Shown here: in pieces, positions 36,501 to 44,939 of the stretch | Numbering within the stretch: position 1 is the stretch's first letter | Layout of the letters: each line of letters begins with the position of its first letter | From: an uncultured Nitrosomonadales bacterium | GTDB taxonomy: Bacteria; Pseudomonadota; Gammaproteobacteria; Burkholderiales; Methylophilaceae | Reading direction: 5' to 3' | DNA: 59,793 nucleotides | Assembly: GCA_946481065.1 (NCBI GenBank) | Contig: CAMLMA010000001.1 | Coordinates: 1-59,793, forward strand | Notes under the pieces: model-generated | The model's database searches: none | The model's input: only the letters and a program-made list of their open reading frames with translations | What the model was told of the DNA's origin: nothing | Program-made: the position numbers and the translations under genes

Positions 36501-36596
36501 TCGTCCACCCTGCTGACGCTGGTCGTGGTGCCTTCGGTGTATTCACTGGCCATGCACGGCCAGCAACGCTGGCAGCGTCGCCAGTCGCGGGGCTGA
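33531..36596 (+). CDS. RND-family efflux permease (AcrB/MdtB type)
   Basis: A 1021-residue twelve-helix proton-driven exporter. N-terminal LPELSIKRHVLAWM and helix 4 GVVVDDAIVVLENIF carry the paired aspartates of the proton relay; the duplicated helix set near the C-terminus has GLVAKNSILLVDL. Two large periplasmic porter loops (about 40-335 and 555-865) are present. The sequence is nearer to the multidrug HAE1 group than to heavy-metal exporters. It forms a two-gene unit with the adaptor. Confidence 0.93.
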   Translation: MTLPELSIKRHVLAWMVSGLLVLFGIISYQRIGVDRFPYIEFPIISVTTTLTGANPDIIDASVTSIIETSINTTPGIEHIQSTSSPGVSVITITFSLDKDIDVAYNEVQSKVNQVLRRLPDAADPPIVRKVETNAEPIMWLALRGDRTVQQLNMYGFNVLKKKLETINGVGEVRLGGRRDRTIRVNVLPERMTAYKLTASDLISAFQREHVQVPGGFLVGQKTERLIKLDLEFHKLSDLADMVVAYRDGAAVKLRDVAELEDGVTDYRQLARFKGETTVGLGMIKVANANTVAIIDEVERRLDTEIRPNLPPGMTIEVSTNEAIYIKEIVNSLKEHLIEGTLLAAFVVWLFLRSFRSTLIIATAIPVSLLGAVAVMYFSGFTFNTMTLLALLLLIGVVVDDAIVVLENIFRHRETIDRDPVSAAVNGSNEVVFAVMAATLSLVCIFAPVIFMDGIIGKFFKSFAVVVTFGVLVSLMVSLTLTPMLCSRYLKVEPEHGRLYRWLDRAFDRMDRLYIVMLGWALVHRWKVVALTILVVLSSTFFFSHVQKEFVPEADEGRFVISFKTPLGSSLEYTNSRLELIEQVLAKYPSEIASYFTIIGIGQQGQVNRGNANVRLKDRRERTMSQKALVAKIKADLDRIPGVQAFPASVSIVRGQRPEKLQFNLTGPNLQRLGAIAETLQQKLNETPGMGKVDLDLQLDLPQLVMDVDRVRAASFGISAEEIATAVSLYSGGLDVAQFNDDPGDGQRYEIRLKAKEGSISQDADLAKIYLRSTSGELVRLDSVARFKHELGAAVIGRFDLQYAANLYASPTVPLSDAISHVKRYAAELLPPGYETRFTGQAEELAKTIRNMTFVFALALVLLYMVLASQFNSFLQPLIVMLAQPLAIIGGVMALYLTGHTLNIFSMIGLVLLIGLVAKNSILLVDLTNQLREKGVAIDDALKQACPIRMRPVLMTSMTIILALLPAAMGFGAGSETNGPLSVAVIGGMISSTLLTLVVVPSVYSLAMHGQQRWQRRQSRG

Positions 36597-37124
36597 TCAG
36601 CGCAGTTTGGCGAGGTATTGCAGCGTCATGTGCTCGACCCTGGGCTGCCACATGGCGGGGTCGACGGGGAAGTCGCGGAATTCGCCTGTCGGCTGGTATC
36701 CGCGGCGCTGGTAGAAAGCGATGAGCTCATGGCGCAGGGAGATCACCGCCATGTGATAGCCGGCGACGCGCCACTGGCGATAGGCGATCGCTTCCGCCGC
36801 GCTCAACAGTAACTTGCCGTAGCCTCGGCCCTGGAGACTGGGCTTGACCGCGATCATGCCGAGATGCGCCGTGTTGCGACCGGCCAGCACTTGCAGCTCG
36901 ACGCACAGCGTGGCGACGATCTCGTCGTCGCGCACCCCGATCAGCATGAAGGCGTCCTGCCGGCGGATGATCTCGGCCACCGTCTGCGGCGTGGTACGCA
37001 GGCCTTGCAGCAGATCCGCTTCCGTGGTCCAGCCGGCGCGACTCGATTCACCCCGGTAAGCGCTATTGATGAGCGCCGCCACCGCTTCCGCATCGACCAA
37101 CTCCGCCTTGTCGAACAACAACAT
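36597..37124 (-). CDS. GNAT-family N-acetyltransferase
   Basis: A 175-residue acetyltransferase. The acetyl-CoA binding motif A is HLGMIAVKPSLQGRGYGKLLL (Q-x-x-G-x-G within residues 95-115), and a later AFYQRRGYQPTGE forms motif B. The start at 37124 has GAGGG nine bases upstream. It begins ten bases after the symporter stop, closing a five-gene operon. The acetyl acceptor cannot be predicted. Confidence 0.87.
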   Translation of the reverse strand: MLLFDKAELVDAEAVAALINSAYRGESSRAGWTTEADLLQGLRTTPQTVAEIIRRQDAFMLIGVRDDEIVATLCVELQVLAGRNTAHLGMIAVKPSLQGRGYGKLLLSAAEAIAYRQWRVAGYHMAVISLRHELIAFYQRRGYQPTGEFRDFPVDPAMWQPRVEHMTLQYLAKLR

Positions 37125-37134
37125 GACCGAGCCC

Positions 37135-38373
37135 TCAGGAACGACGATCGACGAGCTTCTGCACCACCAGGCTGCCGACCATGTCACCTTCGACGTTGAC
37201 CGTAGTACGGAAGGTGTCGAGCAAGCGGTCGATCGGCAGCAGGATGGCGATGGCCTCGGCCGGCAGACCGACCGATTGCAGCACCATGACCATGGTCACC
37301 ATACCGGCGCTGGGGATGCCCGGCGCGCCGATCGAGGCGATCATGGCCGTGAAGAAAACGATCAGCTGTTGCGAGAGGCTGAGATCGATCCCCACCAGAT
37401 TAGCGATGAACAGCGCGGCAGCGGCTTCATACAGTGCGGTGCCGTCCATGTTGATGGTCGCGCCGAGCGGGATGACGAAGCCGGCGATATCCTGGCGCAC
37501 GCCGAGTTGCGTCTGCGCACAACGCATGGTGACCGGCAATGTGGCGGAACTGGAACTGGTGGCGAAGGCGGTGATCAAGGCCTCGCGCGCGCCACGCCAG
37601 AAACGCAGCGGGCTGACGCCGGTGAGCAGGTAGAGGATGAGCGGTAGCACGACGATGCCATGCAGCAGGGTCACCCCCAGTACCATGGCGATGAACTGCC
37701 CCATGCTGGCCAGTACCGTGATGTCTTGCGTCGCCGCCAGCTTGAGCAGCAAGGCGAGGATACCGACTGGCGCCAGCAGCATGACCCAGCCGACGATGCG
37801 CAGCGTGATCTGCAGGCCTTCCTCGAACAGGCGCAAGACCGTCTGGTAGCGGTCGCCGCCCATGACCAGCGCGATGCCCAGGAACAGCGCAAAGATCACC
37901 ACCGCCAGCACGTTGCCTTCGGCGAGCGCCTTCACCGGGTTGACGAACAAGCCATGCAGGAAATGCGTGAAGAATTCGGACATCTGCATCTGGCTCGCCT
38001 GGAATCCTTGCAAGGCCTCCTGGAACATCGCCAGGTGCATACCCGCTCCCGGCCGGAACACATGCGAGGTGGTGAACGCCAGCAGCACGGCGATCGCCAT
38101 GGTGGTGAAGAAGAACAGCAGCGTCGTCTGCCAGACGCGATGCATCTCTTCATGGGCGCGCAGATTGGCAACGCCGACGACGATGGAAGTGAATACCAGC
38201 GGGATCAGGATCATCTTCAACAGATCGATGAAGACGCCGCCGACCAGGCTGGCGCCATACAGCACCGCCTGCCGGCTACTGTCGTCTTGCGGCAGCAAAG
38301 TCAACGCCCAGCCAGCCGCCAGCCCGACGACTGCGGCAAGCAGGATCTGGCGATTGAGGCTGGGCAGCTTCAT
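37135..38373 (-). CDS. Dicarboxylate/amino acid:cation symporter (DAACS)
   Basis: A 412-residue glutamate/C4-dicarboxylate transporter of the GltP/DctA fold. The serine-rich hairpin AFATSSSSATLPVT (near 285-298) and the helix 7 motif GATINMDGTALYEAAAALF are diagnostic, as is GAPGIPSAG in hairpin 2. The start MKLPSLNRQILLA at 38373 leaves one base between it and the rsmB stop. Cargo could be glutamate, aspartate or C4 acids. Confidence 0.9.
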   Translation of the reverse strand: MKLPSLNRQILLAAVVGLAAGWALTLLPQDDSSRQAVLYGASLVGGVFIDLLKMILIPLVFTSIVVGVANLRAHEEMHRVWQTTLLFFFTTMAIAVLLAFTTSHVFRPGAGMHLAMFQEALQGFQASQMQMSEFFTHFLHGLFVNPVKALAEGNVLAVVIFALFLGIALVMGGDRYQTVLRLFEEGLQITLRIVGWVMLLAPVGILALLLKLAATQDITVLASMGQFIAMVLGVTLLHGIVVLPLILYLLTGVSPLRFWRGAREALITAFATSSSSATLPVTMRCAQTQLGVRQDIAGFVIPLGATINMDGTALYEAAAALFIANLVGIDLSLSQQLIVFFTAMIASIGAPGIPSAGMVTMVMVLQSVGLPAEAIAILLPIDRLLDTFRTTVNVEGDMVGSLVVQKLVDRRS

Positions 38374-38374
38374 C

Positions 38375-39646
38375 TCAAGCCTGCTTCTCGAAGACAGCGG
38401 CAAAGAAGCCGTCGGTCTGGTGCAGGTGCGGCAACAGCTTGAGATAGTCGCCGGTATCGAGCGTGATCTGCTGCTGGGCCAGCACTTCGCTGGCGTTGAC
38501 CTGCCTGAAATCGGCATGCGACGCCAGGAAGCCCTCAGCGATCTGCTCGTTCTCCTCGCGCAACAGGCTGCAGGTGGCATAGACCAGGCGGCCGCCGGGT
38601 TTGACCAACTTGGCCGCACGCGCCAGGATGGACGCCTGCTTCACGCTCATCTCCTCGATGTCCTGTGGCATCTGTCGCCATTTAAGATCCGGGTTGCGAC
38701 GCAGGGTGCCGAGACCGCTACAGGGCGCATCGACCAGCACACGGTCGAACTTTCCGTTGAGCCGCTTCAATTTCGGATCCTGCTCGCCGCTGATGACCTG
38801 ACTGTGCAGATTGGAAAGACCCGAACGCTTGAGGCGCTGACCCAGGTTATGCAGGCGCTTTTCCGAGACGTCAAAAGCATAGATGCGGCCGGTGTTGCGC
38901 ATCAGCGCGCCGATGGCCAGACTCTTGCCGCCGGCGCCGGCGCAGAAATCCGCCACCATGTCGCCGCGCTTGGGCGCAAGCAGGTGACTCAATAACTGGC
39001 TGCCTTCATCCTGCACTTCGACCCGGCCTTCGGTGAACAGCACATGGCGGTTGATGCCCATGCGCTGCGGCAGTCGGATGCCGTTGGGCGCATACGGCGT
39101 CGCCTGGGCGGTGAAGCCGGATTGCGCACTCTCGGCGGCGAAACGCGCAAGCACGTCAGCGCGGTTGGTCTTGACGGTGTTGACGCGCAGATCGAGCGCG
39201 GCCGACTGATGCATGCTACGGGCGATGGCCAGCGCTTCAGACTCGCCGTATTGGGCCAGCAGACGTTCCCACAGCCAGTCCGGCAGGTCGACCTGCTCTG
39301 CCAGGCTGAGGCCGTCGACCGATCTGGCCTTGATCTCCTGCGCCCATTCCTTCTGCTGCTTGTTCAGGACCTCATCGAGATCGCGCAGACTGCTGCCCTG
39401 TACGCGCACTAGCCAGGCGACCAGCAACTTGCGCGGGTCTTCGCCATCGGCCAGATGCGCCAGCCAGCGTTTGCGGCGCAGCACCCCGTAGACGGATTCG
39501 GCGATGAAGGCGCGATCCTTGGTGCCAAGCTCGCGATGGCCGCGGAAGAAGGCACCGAGTTTCGCGTCGGCGGGGCCGCTCGCGGTGAGTACATCGGCCA
39601 TGGCCATGCCGGCCAGTCTTAACAGGTTCTGATTCATACCATTCAT
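38375..39646 (-). CDS. rsmB: RsmB/NOP-family rRNA cytosine methyltransferase
   Basis: A 423-residue SAM-dependent m5C methyltransferase. The two catalytic cysteines are Cys309 (DAPCSGLGTLRRNPD) and Cys359 (YATCSLL), and the SAM pocket is VADFCAGAGGKSLAIG. The N-terminal helical half resembles the NusB-like domain of RsmB, although that domain is shorter than in E. coli RsmB (429 residues total there). The target is most likely 16S rRNA, but members of the family also modify tRNA or 23S rRNA. It overlaps the preceding DUF3108 gene by four bases. Confidence 0.85.
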   Translation of the reverse strand: MNGMNQNLLRLAGMAMADVLTASGPADAKLGAFFRGHRELGTKDRAFIAESVYGVLRRKRWLAHLADGEDPRKLLVAWLVRVQGSSLRDLDEVLNKQQKEWAQEIKARSVDGLSLAEQVDLPDWLWERLLAQYGESEALAIARSMHQSAALDLRVNTVKTNRADVLARFAAESAQSGFTAQATPYAPNGIRLPQRMGINRHVLFTEGRVEVQDEGSQLLSHLLAPKRGDMVADFCAGAGGKSLAIGALMRNTGRIYAFDVSEKRLHNLGQRLKRSGLSNLHSQVISGEQDPKLKRLNGKFDRVLVDAPCSGLGTLRRNPDLKWRQMPQDIEEMSVKQASILARAAKLVKPGGRLVYATCSLLREENEQIAEGFLASHADFRQVNASEVLAQQQITLDTGDYLKLLPHLHQTDGFFAAVFEKQA

Positions 39647-40731
39647 TTCATGAGGTCGGTGGAAAGGCGGGTGACGACCTCTTCGATCACGCTGCCATTG
39701 TCTTCGGTCTTGCGGATTTTAACCGGGATGTACTGATAATCCATCGCCAGCCACACATCCGTTCTATCCTTGCCATCGCTGGCGCTCTTGGAGATGTGCA
39801 TGGTCTTGAGCTCGCCCAGCCCGGTTCGGATCTGCTCCTCACCCTCAAAGCTGTAATTGTACGTGCTGAGGCGCTTGCCGTTGGTCACGTTCAGCGTCAT
39901 CTCTTCCAGCGGCGGCGTGAACATGAACTGGTACATGAAACTCAGCAGATCCTGCGCGCCGGGGACCAATCGCACGCTGCTTTTGCCCTTGGCGGATCGC
40001 AGCTGCAACACTCCCCCGGCCCAGTCGAATTCGGCATGCTGGGCCTTGGCTTCGTTATCGCCGTACTGGTAGAGGAAACGCTCGGGCTGCAAGCCATTCT
40101 CGGTGATACGCCCTTCACTCTCCTGCCGCAAACGTCCCGAGACGAACAGCGAGACGATGCCGGTCGCCTCAGCGACGCTCTTGATACTGTAACGGCCGGT
40201 CGCGTCAGTCTTGTAGCTGACATGCGCGACGCCGATCTTGCCTGGTTCCGCGCCCGGATTCACCTGTCGCCGCAACTCATACTCGGACTCGATGAAAGTC
40301 GCGGGCGCTGGCTTCGGGTCCCCAGCAGGCGTGTCCGCGTCGGTGTCCTGCACAAGCGGCTCGCTGGCGACGGCGGGTGCCGGTTGCGCGGGCGCATCTG
40401 CCGCAACCGGCGCGGCAATCGAGGGTGCCGGCGGCTCCGGGATGGGGAGTCGCGGCGGCAAGGGTTCGAGCACAGGTTCAGCCGGCTGGGGCTGGGGCCG
40501 CTTGACTGGTTTGGGCGGTTTCGCAGGCCGGGCAGCGATCTTGGCTGGCGGCTTGGGCGGCAAGGGCACCAGCCGTGCCTCGATCATCGTGGGTTCGGTA
40601 CCATCGACCGGCAATTTGAGGAAACCGAATCCATGGACCACAAATAGATGCAACAGCAGGGAAAGCAACAGCGCCAGGCAAAAACGCCGGGAAAGATAGC
40701 TTCGCCATGGCGCAGTGGCTTTACTCGGCAT
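39643..40731 (-). CDS. DUF3108 protein with TonB-like N-terminus
   Basis: A 362-residue protein with one N-terminal membrane helix (about 14-38), a Pro/Ala/Lys-rich stretch of about 85 residues (rich in PPKPP and PAKPPK units) and a C-terminal DUF3108 domain (about 145-360) in the periplasm. The helix plus proline rod is the architecture of TonB/TolA, but the C-terminal domain differs. The domain is paralogous to that of the next protein; both share the AEFDW/ADFDW and QDLLSFMYQFMF-type segments. Function unknown; a periplasm-spanning role is inferred from the rod. Confidence 0.82.
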   Translation of the reverse strand: MPSKATAPWRSYLSRRFCLALLLSLLLHLFVVHGFGFLKLPVDGTEPTMIEARLVPLPPKPPAKIAARPAKPPKPVKRPQPQPAEPVLEPLPPRLPIPEPPAPSIAAPVAADAPAQPAPAVASEPLVQDTDADTPAGDPKPAPATFIESEYELRRQVNPGAEPGKIGVAHVSYKTDATGRYSIKSVAEATGIVSLFVSGRLRQESEGRITENGLQPERFLYQYGDNEAKAQHAEFDWAGGVLQLRSAKGKSSVRLVPGAQDLLSFMYQFMFTPPLEEMTLNVTNGKRLSTYNYSFEGEEQIRTGLGELKTMHISKSASDGKDRTDVWLAMDYQYIPVKIRKTEDNGSVIEEVVTRLSTDLMK

Positions 40732-41416
40732 GCAGGCTGGTCAACGTCTGCTCGATCTTGCTACCGTTATCGTCATGCAGCAGCAGTTTCACCGGCAGGT
40801 AATGGCTTTCGGCACCCAGCCACAACTCCTTCTCATCGCCGGTCGCTTCGGCTTCCACAAGATGGATGGTCTTGTAAGTGCCTGCAGGGACTTCCAGCGG
40901 CAGATCGCGGGCGCTGACCTTGTACTCGTAATTGCGCAGCTTCTTGCCCGTGGTCACCGGCAGGCTGAACAGTTCGCCCGCAGGCTGCTTGAACATGAAC
41001 TGGTAGAGCATGCTGCTGAGGTCCTGCGCGCCTTCTTCCAGCGGCGCCGTGCGCGGGCTGCCCTTGACCTTCATGGTCAGCGTATGGGTCGCCCAGTCGA
41101 AATCGGCGAAGAGCGATTTGCGCGCGTTGTCGCCCTGATGCAGTTCGAAATGGGTGGGTTTGAGACCGTCACTCGTGACTTCGCCCTCACTGATCAAGCG
41201 GCGTTCGCCGAACAAGGCATAGACACCGACACCCTTGGTGACGCTCTCGATACGGTAGCGCCCATTCTCCTGGCGGTAGCTTTCGGTCACGGTCGCGAAA
41301 GGCTGGCCGTTACGGGTGGCCTCATAGACCAGGTCGACTTGCTTGGGAGCGGCGCTGACCGCCAGACTGACCAGGGCCAGCATCATGCCGAACCCTGCTG
41401 AGATCATGTGCTTCAT
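40721..41416 (-). CDS. DUF3108 secreted protein
   Basis: A 231-residue periplasmic protein with a signal peptide of about 22 residues (ending AVSA) and a single DUF3108 domain. The start at 41416 has AGGAGG four bases upstream; an upstream in-frame ATG at 41449 lacks such a site. It overlaps the TonB-like DUF3108 gene by 11 bases. The pair looks like a tandem duplication in which one copy gained a membrane anchor and proline rod. No enzymatic motif is visible. Confidence 0.83.
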   Translation of the reverse strand: MKHMISAGFGMMLALVSLAVSAAPKQVDLVYEATRNGQPFATVTESYRQENGRYRIESVTKGVGVYALFGERRLISEGEVTSDGLKPTHFELHQGDNARKSLFADFDWATHTLTMKVKGSPRTAPLEEGAQDLSSMLYQFMFKQPAGELFSLPVTTGKKLRNYEYKVSARDLPLEVPAGTYKTIHLVEAEATGDEKELWLGAESHYLPVKLLLHDDNGSKIEQTLTSLHAE

Positions 41417-41496
41417 CTTGCCTCCTATTCGGTGCGTCACGTCTGTCATCTAACGCGATGGCAACTGATTGGTTGGCAATGCGCAGGCGGACAAGT

Positions 41497-42546
41497 TCAG
41501 ACGACGACGGTCGGCGCTTCTTCAGCCTGCTGGCGACGGATGTGCCCAATGGCCCATACCTGCTCACCTTCGGCCGCCAGCAACGCACGCGCAGCCTCGG
41601 CATTCTGCTGGCTGACGATGACCGCCATGCCGATGCCGCAGTTGAAGGTACGATACATCTCATCGTCGGTGACGTTGCCCTGCGCCTGTAGCCAGCTGAA
41701 CAGCGGGGGCATGGTCCAGCTACCCGCCCGGACCTCGGCCGTGAGCCCTGCCGGCAGCACGCGCGGGATGTTCTCGGTGATGCCGCCGCCGGTGATGTGC
41801 GCCATGCCCTTGACCGGCATCGTCGCCAGCAGCTTGAGCAGCGGCTTGACATAGATGCGCGTCGGCGCCATGACGACATCGCGGAATGGCTTGCCGTGGA
41901 AGTCGGCGTCCATATCGATACCGGATTGGTCGATGAGCTTGCGGATCAGCGAATAACCGTTGGAGTGCGCGCCGCTGGAGGCGAGGCCCAGCACCACGTC
42001 ACCTTCGGCGATGGTGCTGCCGTTGATGATGGCGCTGCGATCGACGGCACCCACCGCAAAACCGGCAAGATCGTATTCGCCGGCCGGATACATGCCCGGC
42101 ATCTCGGCGGTTTCACCGCCGACGAGCGCGCAGCCGGCCTGTTCACAACCCTGGGCGATGCCCTTGATGACCTGTGCGGCGGTGCCGACCTCGAGCTTGC
42201 CGCAGGCGAAGTAATCGAGGAAGAACAGCGGCTCCGCGCCCTGCACCAGGATATCGTTGACGCTCATGGCGACCAGGTCGATGCCGACGGTATCGTGCTT
42301 GTCGAGCTGGAAAGCCAGCTTGAGCTTGGTGCCCACACCATCGGTGCCGGAGACCAGCACCGGATCCTTGAATTTCTTCGGGACTTCGAACAGCGAACCG
42401 AAACCGCCGATGCCGCCCAGCACTTCGGGACGCATGGTTCTTTTCGCAAACGGCTTAATCTGTTCTACTAAGGCATCGCCAGCCTCGATATCCACCCCTG
42501 CGTCACGGTAGCTGATGGAGGTTTTGGCCGGATTATCAGAATTCAA
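41497..42546 (-). CDS. purM: Phosphoribosylformylglycinamidine cyclo-ligase
   Basis: PurM (349 residues) closes the imidazole ring of AIR in purine synthesis using ATP. The N-terminal [21 protein letters not shown], the [12 protein letters not shown] loop and [13 protein letters not shown] are characteristic. The start is assigned to TTG at 42544-42546. The only ATG in frame (42627) would add 27 unrelated residues and overlap the divergent exporter gene, while TTG yields the standard PurM length. Purine genes otherwise do not cluster here. Confidence 0.95.
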   Translation of the reverse strand: MNSDNPAKTSISYRDAGVDIEAGDALVEQIKPFAKRTMRPEVLGGIGGFGSLFEVPKKFKDPVLVSGTDGVGTKLKLAFQLDKHDTVGIDLVAMSVNDILVQGAEPLFFLDYFACGKLEVGTAAQVIKGIAQGCEQAGCALVGGETAEMPGMYPAGEYDLAGFAVGAVDRSAIINGSTIAEGDVVLGLASSGAHSNGYSLIRKLIDQSGIDMDADFHGKPFRDVVMAPTRIYVKPLLKLLATMPVKGMAHITGGGITENIPRVLPAGLTAEVRAGSWTMPPLFSWLQAQGNVTDDEMYRTFNCGIGMAVIVSQQNAEAARALLAAEGEQVWAIGHIRRQQAEEAPTVVV

Positions 42547-42604
42547 GTTGAGTTCTCGCTTTCCACAAGATAAATTGATGCAAATAACCTGAGATTTTAC
42601 CCGA

Positions 42605-43684
42605 ATGCCCAGCAAACAAGAAAACATCCTGCCTGACTACCGCCTCGTCTTGCTTCTGGCCGCAGCCCTGGGTTTGATCTACCTGCTATCACCCATCCTG
42701 GCGCCTTTCCTCATCGCCGCCACCCTCGCCTACATCTGCAGCCCCCTGGTCGACCGGCTGGCCGGCATCCGCATCGGGCCTTGCAAGATCAACCGCACCT
42801 TGGGCACCTTGCTGGTTTCGGCGATGATCGTCGGCATCGTCATCCTGGTCTTCCTCATCATCGTGCCATTGCTTCAGAAAGAATTGCTGACGGTGGTGGA
42901 GCGCCTGCCCAAGTATCTCGCCACCGCCAAAGCACGCATCGAACCCTGGCTGATGGCCCATTTTGGCGTCGCGTTGGCGATCGATAGCGACCAGATCCAG
43001 CAATTAGTCACCAAGAACTGGAAATCTGCCGGCAACCTGCTGGCGCCGCTGCTCGTGGCCGTGAGCAATCACGGCCTGGCCCTGATCGGCTGGGTCACCA
43101 ACCTGTTGCTGATCCCGCTGGTGCTGTTTTACCTGCTGCGCGACTGGCATGCGCTAGTCGGCAGGATCGCCGACCTGCTGCCGCGCCGCTGGTATGACAA
43201 GACGGCCGAGATCGCCGGTGAGATCGACCGTGTACTGGCAGAATTCCTGCGTGGCCAGCTCTCGGTGATGCTGGCGATGAGCGTGTTCTATGCCGTCGGC
43301 CTGTGGATGGCTGGGCTAGAACTTGCGATCCCTATCGGCATGATCGCCGGTCTGCTCGGGTTCGTGCCCTATCTCGGTATCGGTATCGGCATCCTGCTTG
43401 CCGTACTCGCGGGCGCCCTGCAGTTCAACACCCTAACCGAAATGATTCCCGTGGCCATCGTCTTCGGCCTGGGCCAGGTGCTGGAGAGTTTCGTACTCAC
43501 GCCCTGGCTGGTGGGCGACCGTATCGGCCTCCATCCGGTGGCCGTGATCTTCGCGCTGCTGGCAGGCGGGCAATTGTTCGGCTTCACCGGCGTGTTACTG
43601 GCACTCCCTGCCGGCGCCGCCATCGCTGTCGGCCTGCGTCATGCCAAGCGCCATTACCAGGCCAGCGACGCTTATCTGAAATGA
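42605..43684 (+). CDS. AI-2E family (PerM-like) transporter
   Basis: A 359-residue membrane protein with seven to eight helices in the AI-2E exporter family. Markers are the N-terminal hairpin helices ([20 protein letters not shown]), a soluble segment with [16 protein letters not shown], and the C-terminal [19 protein letters not shown] region. Family members include TqsA and sodium-proton antiporters, so the substrate remains open. It overlaps hda by four bases, the usual purM/perM/hda arrangement in this group. Confidence 0.87.
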   Translation: MPSKQENILPDYRLVLLLAAALGLIYLLSPILAPFLIAATLAYICSPLVDRLAGIRIGPCKINRTLGTLLVSAMIVGIVILVFLIIVPLLQKELLTVVERLPKYLATAKARIEPWLMAHFGVALAIDSDQIQQLVTKNWKSAGNLLAPLLVAVSNHGLALIGWVTNLLLIPLVLFYLLRDWHALVGRIADLLPRRWYDKTAEIAGEIDRVLAEFLRGQLSVMLAMSVFYAVGLWMAGLELAIPIGMIAGLLGFVPYLGIGIGILLAVLAGALQFNTLTEMIPVAIVFGLGQVLESFVLTPWLVGDRIGLHPVAVIFALLAGGQLFGFTGVLLALPAGAAIAVGLRHAKRHYQASDAYLK

Positions 43685-44289
43685 AGCAGCTGCTGTTGGA
43701 TATCCAGCCGGCGGCGCAGCCGTCCCTGGCGAATTTCGTTGTCGGCCAGAACGCGGAAGCGCTCGATACATTGACGCGGGCCTGCGAAGGCAAGCCGGAA
43801 GCGCGTTTCATCTATCTGTGGGGCCCGCCGGGCAGCGGCAAGAGCCATCTCTTGCAGGCCTGTGCCGACGCCGCCCGTCAGCATGGTGTTGCGCTACTCG
43901 TCGCTGATGACGTGCACCTGCTGAACGAGGATGACCAGATCGCGCTGTTCGACGCCTTCAACCAGCTACGCGAAGGCGGTGGCACACTCATCAGCAGCGG
44001 CATCGCCTCCCCACTGCAAATGGGCTTGCGCGACGACCTGGCGACGCGCCTGGCCTGGGGGCTGGTCTACCAGCTACAACCGTTGAGCGACACGGAGAAG
44101 GCCGAAGCATTGAGGAAGCATGCCGCGGAACGCGGCATGAAGCTGCCGGAGGAAGTGCTGGATTATTGCCTGCGCCACCTGCGCCGCGACCTGCCGACAC
44201 TGATGGCGACCCTGGATGCCCTGGACGAATGGTCGCTGACGGACAAGCGTCCTGTGACGCTGCCCTTGCTCAGGCAATTACTGCGCTGA
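43681..44289 (+). CDS. hda: DnaA regulatory inactivator Hda-like protein
   Basis: A 202-residue AAA+ protein related to the DnaA ATPase core. The N-terminal QLLLDI (3-8) resembles the sliding-clamp binding peptide of Hda. Walker A is GPPGSGKS (48-55), Walker B is LLVADDVHLL, and the sensor-2 region is in the C-terminal helical lid. Hda promotes DnaA-ATP hydrolysis after initiation. It is somewhat shorter than the E. coli protein (233). It lacks the DnaA DNA-binding domain, which rules out DnaA itself. Confidence 0.9.
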   Translation: MKQLLLDIQPAAQPSLANFVVGQNAEALDTLTRACEGKPEARFIYLWGPPGSGKSHLLQACADAARQHGVALLVADDVHLLNEDDQIALFDAFNQLREGGGTLISSGIASPLQMGLRDDLATRLAWGLVYQLQPLSDTEKAEALRKHAAERGMKLPEEVLDYCLRHLRRDLPTLMATLDALDEWSLTDKRPVTLPLLRQLLR

Positions 44290-44363
44290 ACGCTGATCGC
44301 CGATCTCTACGCTAGACCATCAGATCCGCGCTAGCCGCGGTTAGTCGTCCGGTATGTATGCGG

Positions 44364-44459
44364 TTACTTGAGCTTCTTGGCGATCCAGTACAGGATCGCA
44401 CCGAAGACGATGATGATGCCGATCAGGGTGTAGATACCCTGCCAACCTTGAAAGAACAT
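44364..44459 (-). CDS. 31-residue single-helix membrane peptide
   Basis: A short ORF beginning MFFQGWQGIYTLIG and ending in basic KKLK, with one hydrophobic helix at about residues 9-26. The ribosome site is excellent: AAGGAGG six bases before the ATG. It lies about 90 bases downstream of soxZ on the same strand. The positive C-terminus suggests an N-out, C-in orientation. No family recognised; the strong Shine-Dalgarno and position support a real product. Confidence 0.65.
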   Translation of the reverse strand: MFFQGWQGIYTLIGIIIVFGAILYWIAKKLK

Positions 44460-44552
44460 GGTCATCCTCCTTCCTCGGCCAAACGGCAAGACCGTCTGGC
44501 ATTGATCGGGATGTGTCGCAGCGCCGCTGCTTCAGCGCTTGCGGGGTTAACC

Positions 44553-44876
44553 CTAGCCCTGCACCACCTCGATCTCGTGACTTGCGCTCTGGCCCTTGTT
44601 GTCATGCCAGGTCACGGCCACCTTGTCGCCAACCTTGGCGTCCTTGAGATGAAAGGTGAGGTAGGGGTTCTTCGAGATACCAGTACCCCACTGCGCCTCC
44701 AGCACCGGCTGGCCGTTAAGCGTGGCCGTCACCAGTTGCACGAAATGGGCGGGGATCGTTTCGTCGAGGTCGTTCTTGCGCCGCCCAGTCTCCATCGGGT
44801 GGCTCATGAGCACCTTCACCTCAGTGATCTCGCCCTTGCGCTGCGCGCGCATCTTTATGTCATCCGACAATTCCAT
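44553..44876 (-). CDS. soxZ: Thiosulfate oxidation carrier subunit SoxZ
   Basis: A 107-residue immunoglobulin-fold protein forming the SoxYZ carrier. MRAQRKGEITEVKVLMSHPMETG is the family N-terminal strand pair, and the GISKNPYLTFHLK and WHDNKGQS segments are typical. SoxZ has no signal and is exported with SoxY through Tat. The ATG at 44876 has AGGAGG only one base away, whereas TTG at codon 3 (44870) has the ideal seven-base spacing, so translation may start there. No soxAX, soxB or soxCD is present nearby. Confidence 0.9.
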   Translation of the reverse strand: MELSDDIKMRAQRKGEITEVKVLMSHPMETGRRKNDLDETIPAHFVQLVTATLNGQPVLEAQWGTGISKNPYLTFHLKDAKVGDKVAVTWHDNKGQSASHEIEVVQG

Positions 44877-44891
44877 CCCTCCTGTTGATGC

Positions 44892-44909
44892 CCACGGCCT
44901 TTACCGTGG
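44892..44909. other. Hairpin between soxY and soxZ
   Basis: CCACGG (44892-44897) pairs with CCGTGG (44904-44909) around a six-base loop, in the 63-base gap between soxY and soxZ. Without a T-run it is more likely an RNA stability or attenuation element than a terminator. Confidence 0.3.
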
Positions 44910-44939
44910 CCATGTTCGATATGCATGCGCTGGCAGGCA

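Noticed and set aside
42547..42627. PurM starting at the upstream ATG
   Set aside because: It would add 27 residues unlike any PurM and overlap the divergent AI-2E transporter gene.
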